From Bradyrhizobium manausense (lineage in GTDB: Bacteria > Pseudomonadota > Alphaproteobacteria > Rhizobiales > Xanthobacteraceae), in assembly GCF_018130615.1 (NCBI RefSeq), contig NZ_JAFCKB010000015.1:62001-126000 (forward strand): 64,000 bases of DNA, read 5' to 3'. The position numbers were made by a program, and so were the translations under genes. The notes beneath the pieces were generated by a model. It made no database searches, was not told where the DNA came from, and was given only the letters and a program-made list of their open reading frames with translations. This document shows, piece after piece, positions 1 through 7,792 of this stretch (position 1 is the stretch's first letter; the number at the start of each line of letters is the position of its first letter).

Positions 1-16
1 CGAAACTGCAGCTATA

Positions 17-110
17 GGGTAGGTTAGCGTCAGCGTAACCCACCTTTTGTGTTTCCGCGGCGGAAGAAGTGGTGGGTTACGCTTCGCTACCCCCTCCTAC
101 GCAGCCGCGC
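17..110. repeat. Palindromic intergenic repeat
   Basis: A perfect 12-bp inverted repeat (gcgtaacccacc at 33-44, ggtgggttacgc at 71-82) lies just beyond the 3' end of the GMC oxidoreductase gene, with weaker matching outside it. This type of element, built on a gtgggttacgcttcgct motif, is common between genes in Bradyrhizobium. It could fold in RNA and serve as the gene's transcription end, but there is no clear U-tract. Confidence 0.7.
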
Positions 111-113
111 TTC

Positions 114-1760
114 TCATGCCACCGCCGCATCCGGAATGCGCGCGGCTTCCATTGGCGCCTTGCCACGGATGAGGTCGGACGCGCGGTCCGCGATCATCAT
201 GGTCGACGCATTCAAATTCGCCGAGATCATCCGCGGCATGACCGAGGCGTCGATGACGCGGAGGCCTTCGAGGCCGTGGACGCGGAGCTGGTCGTCGACC
301 ACGGCCCACGTGCTATCCGCCGGGCCCATGCGGCAGGTGCAGCCGGGATGGAAGGTGGTGGTACCGCGTTCCGTGGCGGCGGCGAGGAATTCGTCGTCGG
401 TGTTGATGTTGGGGCCCGGGAAATCCTCGTAGGCATAATAGGGCGACAGCGGCGCGGACCTCAGCAGGTTGCGCGCGAGCTTCATGCCACCGACGATGAC
501 GCGGCGGTCGAGCTCGGCATCGAGATAATTGGTCTGGATGATCGGTGGCGCAAAGGGATCATTGGAGCGGATGCGGACATAGCCGCGGCTTTCCGGGCGC
601 TGCTGCCAGGATGCGACCGTCATGCCGGGCTCGTCCTCGAGCTGGCCCTGCACGCCCTCCTTGTAGGATGCGGGCGTGAAGGTGAGCTGCAGGTCAGACG
701 AGTCGGCGCTCTCGCCGGAATGCCAGAAGCAATAGACCATGGTCGGCGACAGCGAGAGCAGGCCGCGGCGCGCGGTCGCCCATTTCAGCGCCTCGATCCA
801 CAGCGAGAAGCCGCGGCGAAGCTCGTTGATGGTCTTGATGTCCTTGACGCGCGCCACTGTTCGCGGCGCGTAATGATCTTGCAGACCCTCGCCGACCGGC
901 AGCGCGTGGCGCACGGCGATGCCGTGAGCGCCGAGCAGTTCGGGCGAGCCGACGCCGGAGAGCTGGAGCAGCTGCGGCGAATTGTAGGTACCGCCGGAGA
1001 GGATCACTTCCTTGTTGGCGCGCACTTCGATCGGCGTGCCGCCACGGCCGCCTTTGCTATAGCGCACGCCGACGGCGCGCTTGCCCTCGAAGATGATCTC
1101 GGTCGCGTGCGCATGCGTGTGCACATGCACGTTGGGCCGCTTCATCGCCGGCTTGAGGAACGCGGTCGAACCGGAGACGCGCAGGCCCTTGTCGATGGTG
1201 CGCTGGCAGTAGGAGACGCCTTCCTGCTTGGCGCCGTTGTAATCGGGATTACGGGGGATGCCGAGCGAGACCGCGCCTTCCATGAAGGCTTCGCAGAGCG
1301 GATCGCGCCACTCCATCGTGGTAACGGTGAGCTTGCCGTCGCGCCCGCGAAAAGTGTTGTCACCCTCGCCGACCCGCTTCTCCAGCCGCTTGAAATAGGG
1401 CAGCACGTCGGCATAGCCCCAGCCGCGATTGCCCATCTGCGCCCAGGTGTCGAAATCCATGCGCTGGCCGCGGTTGTAGATGTGGCCGTTGATCGAAGAC
1501 GAGCCGCCGAGCGTCTTGCCGCGCGGCGCGTAGATGCTGCGGCCGCCGGTGTAGGGCCCGACCTCCTGCTGGTAGGCCCAGTTAATGCTCTTCATGTGGA
1601 AGGTCTTGATGAAACCCGCCGGCAGATGGATGTAGGGGTGCCAATCGTTCGGACCTGCCTCCAGCACGCAGACGCTCGTGTTGGGATCTTCGCTGAGCCG
1701 GCTGGTGAGGACGCAACCGGCGGAGCCCGCGCCGATGATCACATAGTCAAATCTATCCAT
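114..1760 (-). CDS. GMC family oxidoreductase (choline dehydrogenase-like)
   Basis: This is a 548-residue FAD-dependent glucose-methanol-choline oxidoreductase that oxidises an alcohol to an aldehyde. The N-terminus carries the FAD dinucleotide motif GAGSAG at residues 10-15, and the GMC signature GGSSSINGHIYNRG lies at about 85-98. The C-terminal FHPGCTCRMG block places the catalytic His at about 471, with a partner Asn about 44 residues later, the same spacing as His466/Asn510 of choline oxidase. No signal peptide is visible, so it should be cytoplasmic. The start lies 16 bp after the acetyltransferase stop on the same strand, so the two are probably cotranscribed. The substrate cannot be read from the sequence; choline dehydrogenase is only the nearest general label. 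Confidence 0.93.
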   Translation of the reverse strand: MDRFDYVIIGAGSAGCVLTSRLSEDPNTSVCVLEAGPNDWHPYIHLPAGFIKTFHMKSINWAYQQEVGPYTGGRSIYAPRGKTLGGSSSINGHIYNRGQRMDFDTWAQMGNRGWGYADVLPYFKRLEKRVGEGDNTFRGRDGKLTVTTMEWRDPLCEAFMEGAVSLGIPRNPDYNGAKQEGVSYCQRTIDKGLRVSGSTAFLKPAMKRPNVHVHTHAHATEIIFEGKRAVGVRYSKGGRGGTPIEVRANKEVILSGGTYNSPQLLQLSGVGSPELLGAHGIAVRHALPVGEGLQDHYAPRTVARVKDIKTINELRRGFSLWIEALKWATARRGLLSLSPTMVYCFWHSGESADSSDLQLTFTPASYKEGVQGQLEDEPGMTVASWQQRPESRGYVRIRSNDPFAPPIIQTNYLDAELDRRVIVGGMKLARNLLRSAPLSPYYAYEDFPGPNINTDDEFLAAATERGTTTFHPGCTCRMGPADSTWAVVDDQLRVHGLEGLRVIDASVMPRMISANLNASTMMIADRASDLIRGKAPMEAARIPDAAVA

Positions 1761-1776
1761 GGTGCCCCGGCCGCCT

Positions 1777-2370
1777 CTAGCGCGGCTTGTCGTTGAGTTG
1801 ATATTCGAGATGCGACTTCACCGTCGGCCATTCTGCCGCGGTGATGCTGTACACGACCGTGTCGCGCAGCGTGCCGTTCGGCGCGACCTGATGGCTGCGC
1901 AAAATGCCGTCCTGCTTGGCGCCGAGGCGCTCGATGGCGCGGCGGCTCTGGTGGTTGAAGAAATGCGTGCGGAATTCCACCGCAATGCAGTTCAGCGTCT
2001 CGAAGGCGTGCCGAAGCAGGAGTAGCTTGCACTGCGTGTTGAGCGGGCCGCGCTGCGCGCTCTTGCCATACCAGGTCGAGCCGATCTCGACGCGGCGGTT
2101 GGTGGCATCGATATTCATGTAGGTCGTCATGCCGACGATGTTGCCGCCTGCGTCGAACACGGTGAACGGCAGCATCGAGCCCGCGGCTTGCAGCCCCAGG
2201 CGACGGTCGATCTCCTTGCCCATGTTCTCCGGCAGCGGGATCGCGGTGTACCAGAGCTTTGAGAGCTCGCCGTCCTTCACGGCTTCCGTCAGCCCCCCAA
2301 GATGCTCTTTGGACAGCGGTTCGAGACGGGCGTGCTGTCCGCGCAGGGTGATGGGATCAGGCCAGGGCAT
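1777..2370 (-). CDS. GNAT family N-acetyltransferase (RimJ/RimL-like)
   Basis: A 197-residue single-domain acetyltransferase of the RimJ/RimL type, which transfers acetyl from acetyl-CoA to an amine. Recognisable features are the opening LRGQHARLEPL strand, the IVGMTTYMNI central strands, and the HFFNHQSRRAIERLGAKQDG block, where the asparagine and the SRRAIERLG helix are characteristic. The acceptor is unknown. It sits between the SMP-30 lactonase gene upstream and the GMC oxidoreductase 16 bp downstream, all on the minus strand. A palindromic repeat separates it from the lactonase gene, so the lactonase may be a separate transcript. Confidence 0.9.
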   Translation of the reverse strand: MPWPDPITLRGQHARLEPLSKEHLGGLTEAVKDGELSKLWYTAIPLPENMGKEIDRRLGLQAAGSMLPFTVFDAGGNIVGMTTYMNIDATNRRVEIGSTWYGKSAQRGPLNTQCKLLLLRHAFETLNCIAVEFRTHFFNHQSRRAIERLGAKQDGILRSHQVAPNGTLRDTVVYSITAAEWPTVKSHLEYQLNDKPR

Positions 2371-2388
2371 TGTTTACTCCATTATGAT

Positions 2389-2500
2389 TTCCGTCGTTCC
2401 GGGGCGCGACCACGTCGCGAGCCCGGAATCCATAACCACCGTTCGGGGTTATGGATTCCGGCCTGCGCGCTAGCGCACGCATCCCGGAATGACGACGGAA
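2389..2500. repeat. Nested palindromic repeat (cgtcattccgggg type)
   Basis: A perfect 15-bp inverted repeat (ccggaatccataacc at 2423-2437, ggttatggattccgg at 2447-2461) sits inside an outer pair (ttccgtcgttccggg at 2389-2403 and its complement, with a 3-nt insertion, at 2483-2500). The same outer core recurs at 55456-55536. It is a REP-like intergenic element, able to form a long hairpin between the lactonase and acetyltransferase genes. Confidence 0.8.
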
Positions 2501-2528
2501 TGTATTGGCACGCCTCGTCCAGATACAT

Positions 2529-3467
2529 TCACTTGTTCAGAAAATTCAACGGCAAACCGCCACGCGGCCAGTCCATGGCGACGAGCTCGCCCTTGCCTGA
2601 CAGCGTGATGTAGGCGGTCTTCAGCTCGGGGCCGCCGAAGGCGATGTTGGTGGTGACGCGGTCGCCGGTCGGGACCTGCTCGACCAGGGTCCCGTCGGGC
2701 GCAATCACCGAGATGCAGCCGGAAACAAGCGTGGCGACGCAGATATTCCCGCTCGCCTCCACGGCGAGCGAGTCGAACATCTGGTAGCCGCCGAGGCCGC
2801 AGATCGGCTTGCCCCGCTCGCCGCGATAGATCGCGTCGCGCGGCTTTAGCGTGCCGGGTGCGGAGAGCTCGTAGGCCCAGAGCCGGCCCGTCGGCGTCTC
2901 CGCGATGTAGACAGTGTTCTCGTCCGGCGAGAGCCCGATGCCGTTGGCCGGCAGCACGCCGTGCACGACCTCGACGATCTCCGTCATGCCGGGCTTGAGA
3001 TAGTACATGCCGCCGACATCCATCTCGCGCGCTCGGCGCTTGCCGAGATCGGAGAACCACAGACCGCCGTGCTTGTCGAAGACCAGATCGTTCGGGCCGC
3101 GCAGATCGTGCTCCCCGCATTTGGTCACGACGGTCTCGATCTTGCCGGATTGCAGGTCGACGCGCTGGATCGAGCCACCGAGATAATCCTCGGGCTGCGG
3201 ACCCGGCATGATCATGTTGCGGGTCGGGATCCAGGAGAAGCCGCCATTGTTGCAGATGTAGATCTTGCCGTCGGGGCCAAGCGCCGCGCCATTCGGGCCG
3301 CCGGGCACTTTCGCGACGATCTCCTTACGGCCATCGGGATAAACGCGGGTCAGGCGCTGTCCGCGGATTTCCACCAGCACCACCGAACCGTCCGGCATCA
3401 CGACCGGCCCTTCAGGAAATTCGAGGTCGGTGGCGAGAACGCGGACGTTGGGTGTGGCAGTGGACAT
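2529..3467 (-). CDS. SMP-30/gluconolactonase family protein
   Basis: A 312-residue six-bladed beta-propeller of the SMP-30/gluconolaconase/LRE family, whose members hydrolyse sugar lactones or related esters using a bound divalent cation. The sequence shows the family's N-terminal glutamate in DLEFPEGPVV (about 14-23), then GPNGAALGPDGKIYICNNGG, GPNDLVFDKHGGLWFSD and LPANGIGLSPDENTVYIAE blade motifs, where Asn and Asp residues bind the metal. No signal peptide is seen. Its neighbour downstream encodes an alcohol/sugar-type GMC oxidoreductase, which would fit oxidation of a sugar followed by lactone opening, but that link is inferred from proximity only. Confidence 0.92.
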   Translation of the reverse strand: MSTATPNVRVLATDLEFPEGPVVMPDGSVVLVEIRGQRLTRVYPDGRKEIVAKVPGGPNGAALGPDGKIYICNNGGFSWIPTRNMIMPGPQPEDYLGGSIQRVDLQSGKIETVVTKCGEHDLRGPNDLVFDKHGGLWFSDLGKRRAREMDVGGMYYLKPGMTEIVEVVHGVLPANGIGLSPDENTVYIAETPTGRLWAYELSAPGTLKPRDAIYRGERGKPICGLGGYQMFDSLAVEASGNICVATLVSGCISVIAPDGTLVEQVPTGDRVTTNIAFGGPELKTAYITLSGKGELVAMDWPRGGLPLNFLNK

Positions 3468-3645
3468 TTGGGGCCCTCCCGGCTTGCTTGTTATGGCTTG
3501 CGCGGGATGTCCGGCACGGGCCCCGCTGGCAAGTTTTGCCAGCGGTTATGACAAAGTCGATCTCCCTTGCCAAGCAAGCGGGATGGTATGCCTGCGTTGC
3601 AGCGCAAAGTGCGATGAGGGTCATCGCGCCTTGCATTGTCGATTG

Positions 3646-3713
3646 AGCATGATCTTTTCGGAAAACCGCTTCGCACTTTGCGCGAACGCGGCCCTTCGGG
3701 TCCGGATCATGCT
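3646..3713. repeat. Rhizobiales gcatgatc-type palindromic repeat
   Basis: Perfect 9-bp ends agcatgatc (3646-3654) and gatcatgct (3705-3713) enclose a segment with the familiar cttttcggaaaaccgcttcgcactttgcg core. Elements of this kind are scattered through Bradyrhizobium genomes. The right end overlaps the stop codon of the AraC/GyrI gene (3712-3714), so the repeat contributes two bases of that stop. Confidence 0.75.
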
Positions 3714-4557
3714 ACTCCCTGACCGGTATCCAAATCTCGAAGCCGCCGTTGCCGGCCACGGGATCGAACTTCTCGTCATAGTGCTCGAAGTTCGGCGCGT
3801 CCGCGGCCTTGAGGCCCGACGCCGGCAGCCATTGATTCCAGATCGCGTTGACGGTGCGACGGACCGAGGCGACGTGGTCGGTGTGGGTGAACACCGCGTA
3901 GCGCTGCTCGGGGATGCGGATGCGGCCGAAGCGGCGCGGCAAGTCAGAGAAGTCCGCGACCTCGACGCCGGCGATGTAGTCGAAATTGCCGGCATCATCG
4001 CCGTTGCAGCAAACGCCATAGGCGACTTGATCTTTCCCTTGGCCGACGCGCGCCGGAATATCGGCGACCTCCTGGTGGAAGCGCTGCCACAGTCCCGGAA
4101 TGGCCGCGCCGTTGTCGCAGGCGATGCGCTCGGCAAGACCGGCGATGAGAAAGGCCTTGGCTGTTTCGAAACGCGGAGCTTTGAGGTTGTCTGATATGGT
4201 GGAGTCCATGAGGATCGGCTCCTGAAGCTTGAGGTGACCGGTACAAGTCGCGGCCCGGACCGCTTCGGGCGTGGTGCCAAAGTGATCGCGGAACGCGCGG
4301 GTGAATGCTTCGTGCGAGCCATAATCCGCCTCCAGCGCCAGCGACAGAATGTCCGGCGCGCCCTGGGCAAGGCTGCGCGCGGCTTCACTCAGCCGCCGTG
4401 CGCGCACGTAACGCATCACCGGATAACCGGTGGCTGCGGCAAACGCCCGCACCATGTGGAACCGCGACACGCCGGCGATCGCAGCGATCTCGTCGAGCGT
4501 CATCGGCTCGGCCAGATGGCTTTCGATGTACCAGAGCGCGCGCTGGGCTGGGTTCAT
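3712..4557 (-). CDS. AraC family regulator with GyrI-like effector domain
   Basis: A 281-residue transcription factor. Residues 1-105 form the AraC DNA-binding domain (LDEIAAIAGVSRFHMVRAF first helix-turn-helix, then ILSLALEADYGSHEAFTRAF second), and residues from about 120 to 281 form a GyrI-like/SOUL small-molecule binding domain ending in GNGGFEIWIPV. This Rob/SbmC-like order (DNA-binding domain first) is typical of regulators that sense amphipathic or toxic ligands. No obvious target gene lies immediately beside it; the next gene on its upstream side encodes a small exported coiled-coil protein 193 bp away. The stop codon overlaps a dispersed repeat. Confidence 0.92.
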   Translation of the reverse strand: MNPAQRALWYIESHLAEPMTLDEIAAIAGVSRFHMVRAFAAATGYPVMRYVRARRLSEAARSLAQGAPDILSLALEADYGSHEAFTRAFRDHFGTTPEAVRAATCTGHLKLQEPILMDSTISDNLKAPRFETAKAFLIAGLAERIACDNGAAIPGLWQRFHQEVADIPARVGQGKDQVAYGVCCNGDDAGNFDYIAGVEVADFSDLPRRFGRIRIPEQRYAVFTHTDHVASVRRTVNAIWNQWLPASGLKAADAPNFEHYDEKFDPVAGNGGFEIWIPVRE

Positions 4558-4750
4558 GGGTTACGGCCTTCGTTCGAAGCGTGGCCATGGTGCGCCGTCA
4601 CCGCGCGTCTCGCTTGATCGGGATTGCTGTCGGGCCGCAGCGCTGGAATCGTAGGACGGACAATGGCGCGTTTGCGCCGTGCCCGCGATTTCTCGTTCGT
4701 CGTGGAATGGCGGGCACGTCGCTTGCGCTCCTTTGCCCACCCAACAGCAC

Positions 4751-5098
4751 CTATTTCGTATCCTTCGGCGGCGGCGCGTCCTGCTTCTTCTTCAGATCGT
4801 CGGCCTGTTTTGCCTGCGCGGCCTGGAGATCGCCGACGGTCTTCTGGAGGCCTACGAGTGTCACCTTCAGCACATCGATCTGTCGGTTGGCGGCATCCAG
4901 CTTCTGCTGATGATCGAGATTGAGCTTGGTGATGGTCTTCTGGAGGAAATCGACATTGCTCTGCAGACAGCTGGTGCGCCGCTCCATGGTCTTCTCAACC
5001 GTGCAGATCTCGATGCCGGGGACGTCCTGCGCCGAAGCCGGTGTGTGCGCGACGAACGGTAACACGACGAAACAAACCACAACGATCCGGCGCGGCAT
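4751..5098 (-). CDS. Small exported coiled-coil protein, function unknown
   Basis: A 115-residue hypothetical protein. It begins with a signal peptide (MPRRIVVVCFVVLPFVAHTP) ending in an ASA site before QDVPG at about residue 24. The mature part has two cysteines (about 32 and 44) that could form a disulfide, then a long helical stretch from about 48 to 100 rich in Leu, Lys and Gln that looks like a coiled coil, and a charged KKKQDAPPPKDTK tail. A periplasmic location is likely. I recognise no catalytic motif and no family with a named function. Confidence 0.75.
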   Translation of the reverse strand: MPRRIVVVCFVVLPFVAHTPASAQDVPGIEICTVEKTMERRTSCLQSNVDFLQKTITKLNLDHQQKLDAANRQIDVLKVTLVGLQKTVGDLQAAQAKQADDLKKKQDAPPPKDTK

Positions 5099-5281
5099 TC
5101 GGGTTCCTCATCAAATTGATCACGGCAATGTGCGCCGATTGCGCGCAGCCGACAAAGGCTACCACACTCGCACCGCATTCTCGCGTTGAGCTTGGCGTGT
5201 TCCCTCGGACAGGGAGCAGTAAACCGCACGTGGAAGAAGTGGGCGTTCTTGCCGCGGCTTTGATTAGGGGAGATTTTTGGA

Positions 5282-5506
5282 ATGGCAACGCGCGACAGAC
5301 GTCTGGCCGAATTCGATGGCGCTGGCGAACCGCCACCCGGCCTGGCGGTCGAGGTCTTATGCGAAGATCATAGCGGAACGTATCAATTGCCGTTCGCCTG
5401 CCGCTATGTTGAGGGACGCTGGCAGAACCATGAGGCCGGCATCGCGGTGGAAGCCACCGTCATCGGCTGGCGCGTGCCGCGCGTGAAGCATTCCGGCGCG
5501 GCCTGA
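5282..5506 (+). CDS. Small conserved hypothetical protein
   Basis: A 74-residue protein preceded by a good ribosome binding site (ggggag, 8 nt before the ATG). It has no signal peptide or membrane segment. The body contains LAVEVLCEDHSGTYQLPFAC and a tryptophan-rich second half ending VIGWRVPR, which suggests a small beta-rich fold. It stands alone between the exported coiled-coil gene (divergent) and the glutathione transferase gene. I do not recognise a function; the codon usage and ribosome site support it being real. Confidence 0.65.
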   Translation: MATRDRRLAEFDGAGEPPPGLAVEVLCEDHSGTYQLPFACRYVEGRWQNHEAGIAVEATVIGWRVPRVKHSGAA

Positions 5507-5786
5507 CAGCGCTTCTGTCTCAAAATGCAACGGCGGCCGCGCTCCGCCTTAACGAACGGAACGCGGCCTGAACGAATCACGGCCGAATCAGCCGCTTGGC
5601 GTCGTACGCGGCTGTTCACGGCTAGATGTGGCCAGGGCACCGCCGGCACGCACAAGATATACGCAACGCGACTGCGGCCGAACACCGGTGACCGACGCCA
5701 AAGGTTAATGATAGCAAGGGCATAGAGGCCGGCGAGGACGTCGGCCATCGCCGCTCCGGAAACAGGCAGGGCCATGATCCGTCTGC

Positions 5787-6443
5787 CTAATATTCGACCT
5801 CGAGTTCCTCGATTTCGGCCGGCTCTTCCCTCGCCGCCGCGATCCACTCCTTCATCTCGTCCATCGCCATGATGGTGTCGGCATAGGCCTTCAGCCGCGG
5901 CTCGAGCTTGACGTCATAGGTGACGAAGCGCGTCACCACGGGGGCGTACATCGCGTCGGCCATGGTGCGCGTCTCGCCGAACAGGAACGGGCCACCCGAT
6001 TTCGCCAAGCAGTCGCGCCAGATGAACCAGACGCGGTCGATGTCGGCCTGGGCGCGCGACCAGATCTTGAAGCCGGGGAAGTGCCCCTTCAGGTTGACCG
6101 GCAGCGAGGCGCGCAGCGTGGTGAAGCCGGAATGGATCTCGCCTGAGATCGAGCGGCAATGCGCGCGCTGGACCCGATCGGCCGGCAAAAGGCCAGCGTC
6201 CGGCATCACCTCGTTGAGATATTCAGCAATGGCGAGCGTGTCCCAGACCGTAGCGCCGTCATGCCGCAAGCAGGGCACCAGGATCGAGGACGACAGCAGC
6301 AGGATTTCGGCGCGCGCGGAGGCGTCGTCCGGCGCCGTGACGATCTCTTCGAAATCGAGCCCGGAAAATTTCGTCAGCAGCCAGCCACGCAGCGACCAGG
6401 ACGAGTAGTTCTTGCTGCTGATGGTCAGTGTCGCCTTCGCCAT
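5787..6443 (-). CDS. Glutathione S-transferase family protein
   Basis: A 218-residue cytosolic glutathione S-transferase. The N-terminal thioredoxin-like domain (about 1-80) has NYSSWSLRGWLL, with the serine near residue 14-16 in the position that activates glutathione, then ILVPCLRHDGATVWDTLAIAEYL carrying the cis-proline and the glutathione-binding Asp-Thr/Ser turn. The C-terminal all-helical domain has GPFLFGETRTMADAMYAPVVTRF with the structural N-capping Asp. Its substrate is unknown. It is divergent from the PHB depolymerase gene. Confidence 0.92.
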   Translation of the reverse strand: MAKATLTISSKNYSSWSLRGWLLTKFSGLDFEEIVTAPDDASARAEILLLSSSILVPCLRHDGATVWDTLAIAEYLNEVMPDAGLLPADRVQRAHCRSISGEIHSGFTTLRASLPVNLKGHFPGFKIWSRAQADIDRVWFIWRDCLAKSGGPFLFGETRTMADAMYAPVVTRFVTYDVKLEPRLKAYADTIMAMDEMKEWIAAAREEPAEIEELEVEY

Positions 6444-6547
6444 AGGGCTCTTCCCTCACGTTTCCGTCCACACGAGCAGCAAGCGACGTGCCAATTGTGA
6501 GGGCGGCCCAGCTCCCGTCTGGCTCCGATATTGCATAGCCGCGGGGG

Positions 6548-7789
6548 ATGGATGGGCGCTTCAGTATGATGTCGATGTATTATCAGGCCTTTCAGAACCA
6601 GATGGACCTGACGGCGCCGTGGCGGGCGGGAGCCTCGTCCGCGCTCAAATTCCTCAATCTGGTGCCGCAGGGGATGTCGGACCAGGTCGTCGGCCGGCTC
6701 TCGGCGGCGCTGGAGCTGATCTCGCGCTCCACCCTCACCTATGACCGCCCGGCCTATGGCATCGACAGCGTGATGGTGGGCAATCGCGAGGTCGGCGTCA
6801 CCGAGGAGATCGCCTACGCGACGCCGTTCGGTTCGCTGCTGCATTTCAGGAAGCATGGCGTGACCGAGCAGCCACGCATGCTGCTGGTGGCGCCGATGTC
6901 CGGGCATTTCGCCACGCTGCTGCGCGGCACCGTGAAAACGCTGCTGCAGGACCACGACGTCTACATCACCGACTGGCATAACCCGCGCGACATTCCGCGC
7001 AGCAAAGGCCGCTTCGGGCTCGACGACTACACCGAGCACCTGATCGACTTCCTCGGCCAGCTCGGCCCGCGCCCGCACATGGTCGCGATCTGCCAGCCCT
7101 CGGTTTCGGCGCTCGCAGCCGCCGCGATCATGTGCGAGGGCAACCATCCCTCGCGGCCCGCGACGCTGACGCTGATGGCGGGGCCGATCGACACGCGCAT
7201 CCAGCCGACCAAGGTCAATGACTTCGCCAAGAGCAAGCCGATCGAATGGTTCGAACGGAACCTGATCAACTATGTGCCGGTGCAGTGCCGCGGCGCGCTC
7301 CGGAAAGTTTATCCCGGCTTCGTGCAGCTCACCGCCTTCGTCTCGATGAACCTCGAGCGCCACATCAAGCAGCACATGGATCTCGCCAACCACATCGCCA
7401 AGGGCGAGAAGGAGAAGGCGGCGAGCATCAAGACCTTCTACGACGAATATTTCGCGGTGATGGACCTGCCGGCCGAGTTTTACATCGAGACCGTGCGCGA
7501 CGTGTTTCAGGAGCATCTCCTGCCGCAGGGCAAGCTGATGCATCGCGGCCGCCCCGTGGACACCAAGGCCGTCAGCCGGATGGGCCTGATGACGGTCGAG
7601 GGCGAGAAGGACGACATCTGCTCGATCGGCCAGACGCTCGCCGCCCAAGACCTCTGCACCGGCGTACGCGCCTATCGCCGCGTGCATCACATGCAGGCCG
7701 GCGTCGGCCATTACGGCGTATTCTCCGGCAAGCGCTGGAACAACGAGATCTATCCGCTGCTGCGGGACTTCGTGCACGTCAATTCGTAA
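6548..7789 (+). CDS. phaZ: Intracellular polyhydroxyalkanoate depolymerase
   Basis: A 413-residue intracellular PHB depolymerase of the alpha/beta hydrolase fold, which mobilises stored polyhydroxybutyrate granules into hydroxybutyrate units. The nucleophile is the cysteine of VAICQPS (residue 182), replacing the usual lipase-box serine, as in other intracellular PhaZ enzymes. The aspartate of MTVEGEKDDICS and the histidine of HHMQAGVGHYGVFSG complete the triad. No signal peptide is present. Two starts are possible: the ATG at 6548 after a run of G, or the ATG at 6566 giving MMSMYYQAFQ; the family usually begins at the MYYQ block. The gene converges on the cyclase gene with only 3 bp between stops. 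Confidence 0.92.
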   Translation: MDGRFSMMSMYYQAFQNQMDLTAPWRAGASSALKFLNLVPQGMSDQVVGRLSAALELISRSTLTYDRPAYGIDSVMVGNREVGVTEEIAYATPFGSLLHFRKHGVTEQPRMLLVAPMSGHFATLLRGTVKTLLQDHDVYITDWHNPRDIPRSKGRFGLDDYTEHLIDFLGQLGPRPHMVAICQPSVSALAAAAIMCEGNHPSRPATLTLMAGPIDTRIQPTKVNDFAKSKPIEWFERNLINYVPVQCRGALRKVYPGFVQLTAFVSMNLERHIKQHMDLANHIAKGEKEKAASIKTFYDEYFAVMDLPAEFYIETVRDVFQEHLLPQGKLMHRGRPVDTKAVSRMGLMTVEGEKDDICSIGQTLAAQDLCTGVRAYRRVHHMQAGVGHYGVFSGKRWNNEIYPLLRDFVHVNS

Positions 7790-7792
7790 CCG

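Noticed and set aside
69-1796. Long open frame on the plus strand opposite the GMC oxidoreductase gene
   Set aside because: The translation is rich in Arg, Ala and Gly, matches no family, and mirrors the true minus-strand gene, whose motifs are clear.
6425-7777. Long minus-strand open frame opposite the PHB depolymerase gene
   Set aside because: Mirror of a real gene; no recognisable domain and no ribosome binding site.
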